Source: Ligustrum vulgare
Lineage: Eukaryota; Streptophyta; Magnoliopsida; Lamiales; Oleaceae
NCBI GenBank assembly: GCA_963555705.1
Contig: OY743184.1
Span: forward strand, 29,792,639 to 29,856,638
DNA: 64,000 bases
Reading direction: 5' to 3'
Below the pieces are notes generated by a model, which ran no database searches, was not told where the DNA came from, and worked only from the letters and a program-made list of their open reading frames with translations. Made by a program: the position numbers and the translations under genes. The stretch's first letter is position 1; every line of letters begins with the position of its first letter. Positions 25,401 through 37,400 of the stretch are shown piece after piece.

Positions 25401-28400
25401 CATGAGCTCAAATGGTAAGCTCCAATCCGGGGCCACAATAATAGGAGCCGAGATAAGCCTCTCCTTAAGAGTGTTGAAAGCCAATAGACACTCTTGAGAG
25501 AAATGGAAAGTGTTGTTCTTCTCAAGTAGAGAACAAAGAGGCTTAGTGATTTTAGAGAAATCCTTGATGAATCTCCTATAGAAGCCCGCATGCCCTAAGA
25601 AACTCCTTATGCCTTTCACCGAAGTAGGAGGAGGCAATTTCTCAATAACTTGTATTTTGGCTTTATCAACCTCAATCCCCCCTTTTGAAATCCGGTGGCC
25701 AAGTACAATGCCCTCTCTTACCATAAAATGGCATTTCTCCCAATTAAGCACTAAATTGGTCTCTTCACATCTTTTCAACACTAAATCAAGATTATTCAAG
25801 CATTCATTGAAAGAAGAACCAAAAACTGAAAAATCATCCATAAATACCTCGATGAATTTTTCCACCATGTTGGAGAATATGGCCATCATACAACGTTGAA
25901 AAGTAGCCGGTGCATTGCAAAGACCAAACGGCATCCTCCTATAAGCAAAAGTGGGAATATGGACATGTGAATGTGGTCTTCTCTTGATCTTCGGGAGCTA
26001 TTAAAATTTGATTGTAGCCCGAGTATCCATCCAAGAAACAATAATGAGAATGCCCCGCCAACCTCTCAAGCATTTGGTCAATAAAGGGGAGAGGAAAGTG
26101 ATCTTTTCGAGTGGCATTGTTCAATTTTCGGTAGTCAATGCAGACTCACCATCCCGTCACGGGCCTTGTAGGAATAAGTTCGTTGTTCTCATTTTCAACC
26201 ACCGTGACACCTCCTTTCTTTGGAACACATTGGACGGGACTCACCCATGCACTATCCGAGATTGGATAGATAATTCCTGCATCCAACTACTTCAATACCT
26301 CGGCTTTCACCACTTCTTTCATGTTTGGATTTAGACGGCGTTGGTGCTCCACTGTTGGTTTGAAGTCATCCTCCATGAGGATTTTATGCATGCACAAGGT
26401 AGGGCTAATACCCTTGATATCCGCCATAGTCCACCCAATAGCCATTTTATGCATTTTCAACATCTCAAGTAGTTTTTCTTCCTCTACTTCATTCAACAAA
26501 TTAGAGATAATAACCGGAAGGGTAGAAGAATCGCCGAAGTATGCATACCTCAAATGTGATGGAAGAGGTTTGAGCTCAAGAGTTGGGGCTTGTTGAATGG
26601 AGGGTAGTGAAGGAGAAGAGCTCTCTCCCAATTCTTCAAAATATGACATCTTCTTGAAGGGATAAAATTTGGAAGCATCCAAGTGTTGTGACATCCTTCC
26701 GATGTCCAAATCATCCTCTCCCTCAGTGGTTATGGAGTGAGCAATGCAAGTGTCAAGGGGATCCTTAGATGACCCATAGATGAATGATGTAGCCACTTCT
26801 TGATCAATGATGTCTACTCGGGAGCATAAATTTACCTCGACGGGGTACTTAATGGATTTCATAATGTCGAATGTGATTTGCTCATCTTGAACCCTCGATA
26901 TCAATTTGCCTCCTTACACATCTATTAAAGCTCGACCGGTTGCTAGGAAGGGTCTTCCCAAGATGATTGGGATATCAAGGTCTTCCTCCATATCAAGAAT
27001 GATAAAATCGGCAGGGAAGATGAATTTGTCCACCTTGATTAGCACATCCTCAATAATACCACGCGGATGCTTAATAGAGCGATCGGCCAATTGCAATGAA
27101 ACTGTGGTTGACTTCACCTCTCCCATGCCCAATCTCCTGAAAATAGACAAAGGCATTAAATTAATACTAGCACCAAGATCACATAATGCTTTTCCAAAAG
27201 TTAAATCACCAATAGTACAAGGAATAGTAAAACTCCCTGAATCTTTGATTTTTGGAGGCAATTTGTTTTGTAGTATGGCACTACATCCTTCCGTGAGCAT
27301 CACAGTTTCATGATCTTCTAGCCTCCTTTTGTTGGAAAGGATGTCTTTCATAAACTTTGCATAGCTAGGCATTTATGCTAATGCATCGGCAAATGGTATG
27401 TTGATGTGAAGTTTCTTGAAAACTTCAAGAAATTTACCAAATTGTGCATCCACTTTGTGCTTTTGGAGTCTTTGAGGAAAAGGAATGGGAGGCACATAAG
27501 CTTTCACTGGAGTAGGAACCTTTGTTGAGGTCTCCCCACTTTCCTTCAATGTTGCATTATTTTCATTCGCCTCCTCAACATGCTCATTACCTTTTTCTTT
27601 CACCTCGGGTTGTGCCACATGTTGCTTTACCGTGATTTCCGGTAATTGAATTCCACTTCTTGTAATGATGGCTTGCACATTTTCCCTTGGATTGATCTCG
27701 GTATTGCTTGGCAAGGCTCCTTGTTGTCTCTCCGTCATCATTTTTGCTAATTGCCCAACTTGAGTCTCAAGATTTTTCATAGAAGCCGCTTGATTTTGGA
27801 GAATAGTATTGGTCTTGTTCATGAATTGCATGAGTATCTCCTCAATGGAAGGCTTCTTCTCTTGGGGTGGTGGAGGTTGAACAAAACCGGAAGGCTTTAC
27901 TTGATTTTGATTGTTGGACCAAAGAAAATTCGGATGATTCCTCCAACCTGGATTGTATTTGTTGGAGTAAGGATTGCCTTGTGGTCGGTTGAAATTTTGA
28001 GCATAATTCACTTGCTCATTTGAAGTAGAAGTCATTTTAAGCACGAGACATTCATCAACCTTGTGTGTTGCTCCACATACATCACAAATAGAAATAAGAG
28101 GGTAGATTGTTTTTACCGTATGTTGAGAAGACAAATCATCACACTTCTTGAATAGAAGGTCCATCTTTGCCGATAAAGCCGCATATGCATCCACTTCATG
28201 AATTCCCGCGGCTCTTTGGTACCATGCGGTCGGTTGGCCAAGTAGAATTGTGACTAGCCATCCTATCAAAGAGTTCAATTGCCTCATTAGGTGATTTTGT
28301 AGTGATAGCTCCATTGGAGGCCGAATCAACCGTTACTCGACTAGATGGATTCATCCCAAGATAGAAATATTGAACTTGCATTTGCTTGGTGAACCCATGA

Positions 28401-31400
28401 TTTGGACATTTCCTCAACATCTTCTTGAATCTTTCCCATGCCTCATAGAAACATTCGGTGTCAAGTTGTCGAAATGTGGAGATATCACTCTTCAATTTAG
28501 CCACTTTTGATGGAGGAAAGTATTTTGTAGTGAACTTTTGAGCAAGATCATACCATGTTGTAATACTTCCAACCGGGTTGGCATCTAACCATTCACGAGC
28601 TCCATCTCTAAGGGTATGTGGAAATAACTGCATGTTGATAGCCTCCATGCTAATTCCCGGATAATTAAAGTTACTACACATCTCCAAAAATCGCAAGATG
28701 TGAGTAAATGGATTCTCCTCGGTCATTCCATAGAATTGTAGATGCCCCTTGAAGAGATTTATCACATCCGGCTTTAGATGAAAGTCCGGACGTCCAAATG
28801 GGGGATATGTGATGCTTCCTCGATTTTGAGTGATGAGAGGGACCATGAATTGCCCCATTGGTCTATCATCTTCATCAATAGCGGGATTGGCACCACCTTG
28901 ATTGTTGTCCCCCATATTGCCTTGTATTCTTTGTTGTTCAACTTGTTCTCTTCTTTCCCTAATCCTCCTCCTAAAAGTTCGTTCGGGTTCGGGATCAATC
29001 GGAAGAATGTCCCAAGTCGGACGTTGTTGCATAAACAAGGCAAGAGTACCTAAAAAATGAAAATAAAAAAGAAGAAGAAAGAGATGAGAATAATCAACCA
29101 AATTACATGGGAAATTTTTAACATTACTTAACTTGTGTAATAAATTCCAATTACAACTTAAAATAATAACACACATTTAAAAGTTACAAAAACCTAAAAC
29201 AACATTCATAATCACAAAAACATAAACATAAATGCTCAACATCCATAAACAACCTAAAATACTTAATAAGAAATAAACTAGTCAACAATTCCAACACAAT
29301 AATATTAACCCATAATAAACTAACAACAACATTTAACAAACAACATAAACATATGAATAATACTCAACATAAAGATTAAAAACAAGAGAATAAAGAAAAC
29401 TCCCCCTTGTTGAATAGTTCTTGAAGTAAAAACCTAAGATTTCTTCACTTTAACACAAGTTCTTCATCAATCATAAATGTCTTCAACAACCCAAGCACAA
29501 AATATTAAATGCACAAGAAATAAATGACATTCTTGATGAAAATGTGAGAAAATAACAATACTCAAAAGTTTAAATAACAACAAAATACTTAAATATAAGA
29601 AAACATTACTAAATCATAAAAACATTACTTAAAAATTGCATTAAATGAGTAAAATGTTAAGAAAATACAAGAGAAATTTCAAAAGGGGCAAGACTTACTT
29701 GGTGTCCTAGCAAAATGAGGATTTTAACTATTTATATCATCCAAAAATCAACCACAAACCCTAAAAATTGCACTAGATCCGCGAAATTCAGTATAAGGGC
29801 CGAACCGGGTTGGCCGAGTTGACCCTGTCCGACCCGAAAGTTTTTTTTTTTTTTCAACCGCGCGATCGCGCGCGGTAAACATCGTGCGGTGTTTTTTCTG
29901 GCAGTTTCCTAGTCTCGGGTCCGTTTTGCGGTCCAAGTCGCGTTCGCGACTTGGTTCGAGCCACGCGATCGCGTGGCTCAGTTGGAGGGTGTTTTTGCAG
30001 CTAAGTCCCTTCCGTAATTGCCATTGAGTCCTCCATCTTTTAATCTTGAGCAATTTAGTCCCAAACTTTTCAGATTTCTTTCAAGTAGGTCCTTCTAAAT
30101 TTGCACTTTAGGCCCTTCAACTTTTGAAATCTTGCAATTTGGTCCCTCGGTTAATTGCGCGGCTTGTCCAAAACTTCCCGGAAGTGACAAAATGGTCCCC
30201 AAACTTCCAATTTCAGCGTAATTTGCACTTCTTTTGTGATTTTTGGCCTCAAACTTGGATATTAACCTATTTAAATACAAAATATGCATAAATTAGTAGA
30301 TATTTGCTCAAGATGTTCCAAAATATGCTAATTTAAAGGTATGAACAGTGTATAAAAATGCACTTAACATGAAGGAAACAAGTTAATCCATACAAGTGTT
30401 ACAAAACAAGGCGGCAAACAAAATATTCAAATATTGGTAGCAGTTGAAGGAAGTTCGTACATTTGTATATATTGTAAAAACTTAGTCATTTAGAAGGACC
30501 AATCAATCAAATCTCAACAAGAGAATATGTAATTTCCTTTATCTTTACTTTTATCGTCAAACTCCTAGTGTAATTTGTGTGCTTGCGCCCCTTGGAGGCG
30601 TTTTGTCTTCACCGTAATCTTCACCAATATAGCACCCCTCGTTGGACTTTGTCTCGAGAGGTTTGTTCCTTACACATTCGTCTGATCCCCCTTTTGGTAA
30701 GTGTTAGCGAGGTGACCTCCGCGCGAAACAGTTTGGCTCGCTCGGTGGGACAATTTGGTGTGTTTTTGAAGATACGAAGTGAATCATCATGTCTCACAAG
30801 AATTCCGATAAGGAAACAGCAAGCCATCATCTCCTGTCTATAAAAAGATATGAGTAGGAACAAAGCCCTCCAGGAACAGAGGGAGAGAGTCATAGCCGTT
30901 ATGAAACCATGACGGATTTGAATCCTCGAACCATGCGCGTGCTGTTCGGAGAACTCGCTCAAGACGTGGTCGAGCAGGTAAATCTACAATATGTCCATAA
31001 TATGGAAAAGTTTATTCAGAGAGAGAGAACAATTTGATAATATGGCCAAACAACTAAAAGTATTGCATGATAATATGAATAAGTTGACAGGTCAAGTTGT
31101 TTAATCAACCTTTCCAAATAAGACATCATTTTCAGTCCAGGACGATTGCAGGACATAGTTCCCCAACCTCAAGTCCAAATCAGGGGACGAAATGGCCTTT
31201 CTGACCGTCCACTTCAAACGTGGGGGGAATCCAATGCCAAACCTGGGGGGGGGGGGTAACCCAACTTCAAACTTGGGGGGAAATCCAGTACCAAACCTGA
31301 GGGGTAGCCTAACTTCGAATATGGGGGTAACCTAGTGCCAAACTTGGGGTTGACCCAGTTCCAAACTTGGGGAGTAACCCAGTAATTATGAATAATGTCC

Positions 31401-34400
31401 AAAATAATGGACAAAATGTTCCACATCTTAACGATGGAGGGAACAGTAACCGCATTGGGCCGAATAATGGCAACTTCACCAATGGTAATTGTGCTCCAAC
31501 TCCTTTACCAAATCTTGTGCCAAATGTTAGGCCACAAGCACCACCAGGGGGAAATCAACTTATAGGACTCCCTTATGATCGTAACGCCTTGTTAATGGAT
31601 CAAGTCGCTGAGATGGTACAAGATCAAACGGCAGTGGGGATGCGTCCTTATGTTAGACCGACTTACACTAAGCCATACCCAGATTGGGTGGATCAAGCTT
31701 ATCCGTGGCCTAGGGGTTACAAAGTGCCAGAATTATCTCTATTCACTGGTTTGGGGGAGGTCTCCACGCTAGAGCACATAGGGCGATTCACTTTGCAGTG
31801 TGGAGAGGTGACCGACTATCATAAGATGAGGCTTTTCCCAAGTTCCTTAACAGGGATGACTTTCTCTTAGTTCATTAACCTGTCAGCGAATTCTGTGCAA
31901 ACGTGGCAACAATTAGAACAACTATTCCACGCTCAGTTCTATAAAATGGAATCCGAGGTAACTCTGGCCGATTTGGCCAATCTAAGGCAAATGCCCATCA
32001 AGTGGGCCGAAAGCTTCCTCCAACGATTTAAAACGGCTAGAAGTAAATGCTTTGTACCTCTTCCGGAAAAAGAATTCGTTAGAATCGCTCAAAGTTGCCT
32101 GAGTTTTGACCTCAAGAAGAAATTCCAGGATAGGGAGTTACCTGATTTATTTTAGTTGAGCGCCAACGTAATACGATATGAACGTTTGCTAAGAGAAGAA
32201 GAGCAACTGAAAAATTCTAGTAAAGAGACTTTTTATAAAGATCCAAATTTTGACATACATACGGTAGGTGACGGATATGTCGACCAGACCGAAATATGCT
32301 TGGCCGAACTAGTAAAAGGGGACCCATATGCTTGTCCCTTGGCAGCAAAATCTGGCGTGATAATAAAAAACGAGCCTGTAGAAGAGAAAAATAAGAAGGC
32401 TAAGATATTTTCTTTCGACATTAATAAGGCCGACCTTATATTCAACAAGTTATATGAGGATAAGCAAATCAAATTGAGCGATAAGCATAAGTTGCCAAAC
32501 CCTGAACAAACTAAGGGTAAAAAATACTATAAATGACATAATGCATGGTCCCGTACGACTAACAATTATTTGGTTTTTCGGTACGTGTTGCAGGAAGCCA
32601 TCGAGTCAGGAAGGATCACGCTTGAGCCTAAGAAAAAGATGGAGGTAGACGAGAACCCCTTCCCACAACCACTTGGAGTGAACATGATGGCAACTGATTT
32701 CGTCCAGAAATTGTCAAAGTTTAAACTGGTGATTGATGATGGAATAGAAAATGAACAGCAACGCAAAGTGTTCGAACGACTCAAGGGAAAAGAATACCCA
32801 GGAGACGGGAGCGTCTTATGTGATAGGTGCAAAGGAGAAGTGGGTAAGTCTGTAGAAGGAACCAAAGTACAAGGGTTTCACGCTCATCCCAGAATTATGT
32901 CGAGTTTCCAGACTGATAGAGGACGATTCCCTGATACACGTGGAACACCGTCTCAAGAAAGACAGTTATGGCCAACAAATCACAGGAAAACATTTAGGCC
33001 GCGACCACGCTAATCAAATGTTTGGCATTCATTCCAGTACAATGTTGGGCGAGTTGTGCCCTTCAACGAAATGACAAGGACACAGCAAAGGCGTTTTCAG
33101 AGGAACTATGGCAAAATGATGAGGCGACGACAGGGAATGCTGCCTCTAGACGCGCCAAGGATAACTCGGGAAGCTGACCAAAGTGAATTTGATAGTGACA
33201 AAGGAAACAACACAGAGGGATCGGTGAAGAAAGCATCTGGAAGTCCCACTGGGAAATCGAAGTTCGAGCGCAGCAAAGAAGAATGAGATGAAGAACCAGA
33301 GCGAGCCGCCACCATTCAGTTTGGGACATTACCCCCAGTTATGGCCAACAACTATATACTGGCCAATGAGTTTAGGAACGAAGAGAACATAGAAGAAGAG
33401 GGTGGAGAAAATGAAGAAACAGCTTGCGAATTGATATGTGAAGAGGGCCAAATGTCCCAGGAGGTAGATTATGAAGAAGAGGACGATGGCATGACAGACA
33501 TTGAAGAAGAAATCGATTTGAAGGTGGAAGCTAGGAAAAGAGGGGTGTCGCGCGATGTGCTGTTAAAACAGTTGTATCAAGAGGGCGTGCGAGAAGTAGA
33601 TTTATTGGGCGAGCCCTCTGGGCGAGCGTTTGATTTTTATGTACTATACGGAACGCCCAAGAAGAAAACGAGAGTGCCACGGGCTGAAAAGTATGGGTCT
33701 CCTCCCAGGATACTTCCTCCTCCTACTGGATGGTTCACGGATGGAGAGTTGGGAGACCAGTGTGAAGGGCAAGAAGTGTTGCAAGCCGAAGTAAAGAAAA
33801 GAATCGAAATGGAGGACGGTCAGGAATTAGAGATCGATGCAGCAGAAAAGGTTATCTTTAGGAAACTTTCCACTCAACTAACCAAGCATCTGAGGCCATT
33901 ATATGTGAAGGCCCAGATTAATGGAATTCCAGTGTCAAAGGTTCTTATGGACAACGGGGCCGCTATAAATACCATCCCGTCCAGAATAATGAGAAGATTT
34001 GCGAAAAAGGAGGATGATATGATCCCTACAGAAGTTATCCTCACAAGCTTCAACCGGGGGGGGGGTGACGTCGGCCAAAGGGGTGATGCCATTGGACGTT
34101 ACCGTGGGGACCACAACAAGGACCACATTTTTCTTTGTGATAGATGGTCCTACCAGCTATAATGTACTTTTAGGGAGAGATTGGATCCATGGGAGCCGGT
34201 GCATACCTTCATCGCTCCACCAATGCTTAGTATTCTGGAATGATAAGGGAGAAGCAGAAGTGGTACAGGCAGATCATAGACCATTCATAGCGGAAGCGAA
34301 CTCTATAGAAAGAATCATGTATGAGGGGAATTATGGGCCTGTTAGAGTAGTGCAAGAGGGAAAAGAAACTCAAGTCGTCGCGCTAAGCGAAAAACCATTC

Positions 34401-37400
34401 TCGGTTGACGCCCTAACAGAGATGTTCAACCAGATGAGGCCAAATATAGTGGCCCTCGAGAAGCCATTCATTGGCATAAAAGTGATTGAGGAATAATGAC
34501 AAGCAATCAGCAAAAAGGAAATGTGGCCGATATTCGGGCCTTAAAAGCCAGACCAATGGCTTTCAATGACAAGTCTGAAGAAAACGCGAAAAAGATGAAA
34601 GAGGCAGAAGCATTGGCAACACTCAAGTGCAAGTGGCCATTTTAAAGTTGGAACGGGATGCTGGCGGAAAGATTTACAAGGTAGATTGTTTGGAGGAAGA
34701 GTTGCTCGCAAAAAGCCTAGACGATGGAGCAATAGGGGTATCTAAACAGGGGCACGCTCAAACACAAGACCCTCTAGTAAAAGTGAACATTGGCGACAAA
34801 GGGGAAGAACGCCCAACGTTCATCAGCCAAACGCTCAGTAGAGAGGTAAGTGATGAATTGATTACTTTGTTAAAAGAATATAGAGATTGTTTTGCTTGGG
34901 AATATGAACACATGCCTGGTTTAGATAGGAATTTGGTGGAACACAGATTGCTAACTAAGCATAATTTTAAGTCACATAAGCAGCCACCTAGGCGTTTTGC
35001 CCCTAATGTATTACTTGAAGTAAAAAAGGAAATAGAACGTCTTTTAAAGGCCGGATTTATTAGGATGGCCAGGTATGTCGAATGGTTATCTAATATTGTG
35101 CCCGTGTCCAAAAACGGTAGCTTTAGGGTGTGCATAGATTTCAGGAATCTAAATTTAGCCACGCCTAAAGATGAGTATCCTATACCAATGGTAGATTCCT
35201 TGGTAGACTCAACTGCGGGGCATGTCATGTATTCTTTCATGGATGAGTATTCCGGATACAATAAAACGGCCTTTAGATGTCCAGGAGCCTTGGGATGTTT
35301 TGAGTGGGTGGTCATGCCCTTCGGCCTAAAAAATGCCGGGGCCACTTATCAAAGGGCAATGAATCTAATCTTTTATGACATGATCGGAGAATTTGTTGAA
35401 GTATATGTAGATGATATCGTAGTAAAGTCAATGAAGGAAAAAGACCATTTTCAACAACTAAGACGTTCATTTGAACAAATGAGGCAGTATAAGCTGAAGC
35501 TAAATCCTTTGAAATGTGTGTTTGGTGTTAATTCAGGAAACTTCCTTGGTTTTCTGGTACACCAAAGGGGGATCGAACTTGACAAAAATAAAGTTAGAGC
35601 CATTCTAGAAGCAAAACCGTCAGCCAATAAAAAGGAATTGCAAATATTCCTAGGTCAAGTAAATTTCCTAAGGCGTTTTATTTCTAATTGTGCAAGGCGA
35701 ACGAAAGTTTTTTCGCCTCTCTTAAAGGTGAAAAATCAAGACGAATTTGTCTGGCGGGAAGAACACCAAAAGGCTTTCGAAAGCCTAAAAGTATACTTAT
35801 CAAATCCGCCTGTGCTGGTGTCACCAATACATGGGAAGCCAATGAGAGTTTATATATCGGCGGAGCAAGGATCTATAACCGGAATGGTCGTGCAGGAAGA
35901 CCAATTGGGCGAGGAAAGAGCTATTTACTATTTAAGCAGGCAGTTGACAAAGTGTGAATGCAATTATTCAGCTAAAGAAAAACTGTGTCTTGCTCTATAT
36001 TTCACGTGTACTAAATTAAGGGCCTATTTACGGCTTGTAACTGTGTATTTGATATCTAAGGTAAATATAGTCAAGTATTTGTTTTCTCGTCCTGTTTTAC
36101 ATCAGAGAATTGGCCTTTGGACATTGGCTCTTTCTAAATTTGAATTACAACACGTACCTCAAAGGGCAATTAAAAATCAAGCTTTAGCCAACTTTTTGGC
36201 AGACCATCCATGCTTGGACATGCCCAAGGAGGTTAGTTTAGAAGTGGATTCGCTCGAAACGAAGCCTTGGGTTTTATATTTCGATGGATCAAAAACTTGC
36301 CAGGGTGCGGGGGTTGGTATAGTTTTAATAAATCCCCTGGGAGTCTGTTACAATTATGCTCTCACCTTGGAAGGGACATTTACCAACAATCAAGCCGAGT
36401 ATGAAGCATTGATCACAGGGCTAGAACTACTAGTAGAGCTGAAAGTGAAGAATGTGATTATCCGGGAGGATTCCCAGCTGGTAATATACCAACTAACAGG
36501 TGACTTCAAGTGCTAGAGCGATTCTGTGATAAAGCAATACGAGCTAGCCCAAGAACTTTTAGAGGAATTTGATCAAGTGGAGCTTTAATACATAAGCAAG
36601 ATTTACAAAGGTATAGCAAACGAATTAGCCCAAGTCGCTTTAGGGTATTCAAAGGTGATGAATGCAACAACAACTTGTGAGTACAGAATAATCTTGCCTG
36701 CCATACAAAGGAGGATAAAGGAAAACAACATTCATTGTATACAAACAGGGAATGCAACGGATTGGAGAGAAGAAGTAAAGAAATTTTTGGCAGAACCCGG
36801 TAGAACAAATGATAGGAAAATGAAGTTGCGCGCATTGAATTATGTCCTCGTAGATGAACAAATATACAAGAAACGCTCAGACGGGGTGCTATTAAAATGC
36901 ACAAGTTTGAGCGAAGCTAAGGTCATTATGGCGGAAGTCCATGAGGGCATATGTGGGGCCCATCAAGCCGGACAAAAAAAATGAGATGGTTAATTATTAG
37001 GAATGGATATTTTTGGCCCAAAATGGGAGAATCGTGCATGCAATATGCAAAAAGTTGCCTAGCGTGTCAGAGGCACGGGCCAATCCAAAGGGCGCTAGCT
37101 AGGGAAATGTCGCCTATTATTAAACCTTGGCCGTTTAAAGGACGGGCCATCGATTTAATAGGTAAGATTTATCCCCCATCGTTCAAACAATACACGTTCA
37201 TCATTGTGGCAACGGACTTCTTTACTAAGTGGGTAGAGGCTGTCCCTTTGAAAGAGATTTCCCAAAAAAATGTCATAGAATTCATTCGCGACCACATTAT
37301 TTATAGGTTCAGAGTGCCACAAACCATAATGGTAGATCATGGAACCTCGTTGAATGGAAATCTAGTAAAGGAGTTCTTGGACGAATTTGACATCAAGCTA

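Larger units (their letters stand above)
20168..30369 (-). mobile_element. Athila-like Ty3/gypsy retrotransposon, minus strand
   Basis: Bounded by TGTTCGC (20,168) and CACTTAACA (30,369) with a perfect TGAAG duplication (20,163-20,167 and 30,370-30,374). In element orientation: truncated 5' LTR (30,369-29,092), gag, protease, RT, RNase H, integrase, a 1.8-kb non-coding region, polypurine tract, 3' LTR (21,862-20,168). RT and integrase motifs ([14 protein letters not shown]...[16 protein letters not shown]) are of Athila type. A deletion removed the 3' ~400 bp of the 5' LTR plus the primer site, so the copy cannot replicate as it stands. LTR difference is roughly 2-3 percent by eye, fitting a younger age than the Tat element it sits in. 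Confidence 0.9.

Noticed and set aside
31214..31426. Pro/Leu-rich minus-strand frame
   Set aside because: Antisense of the G-run tandem repeat.
34201..34626. Possible natural stop-codon readthrough between Tat protease and RT
   Set aside because: The element has many other stops and shifts, so a regulated recoding site cannot be told from decay.
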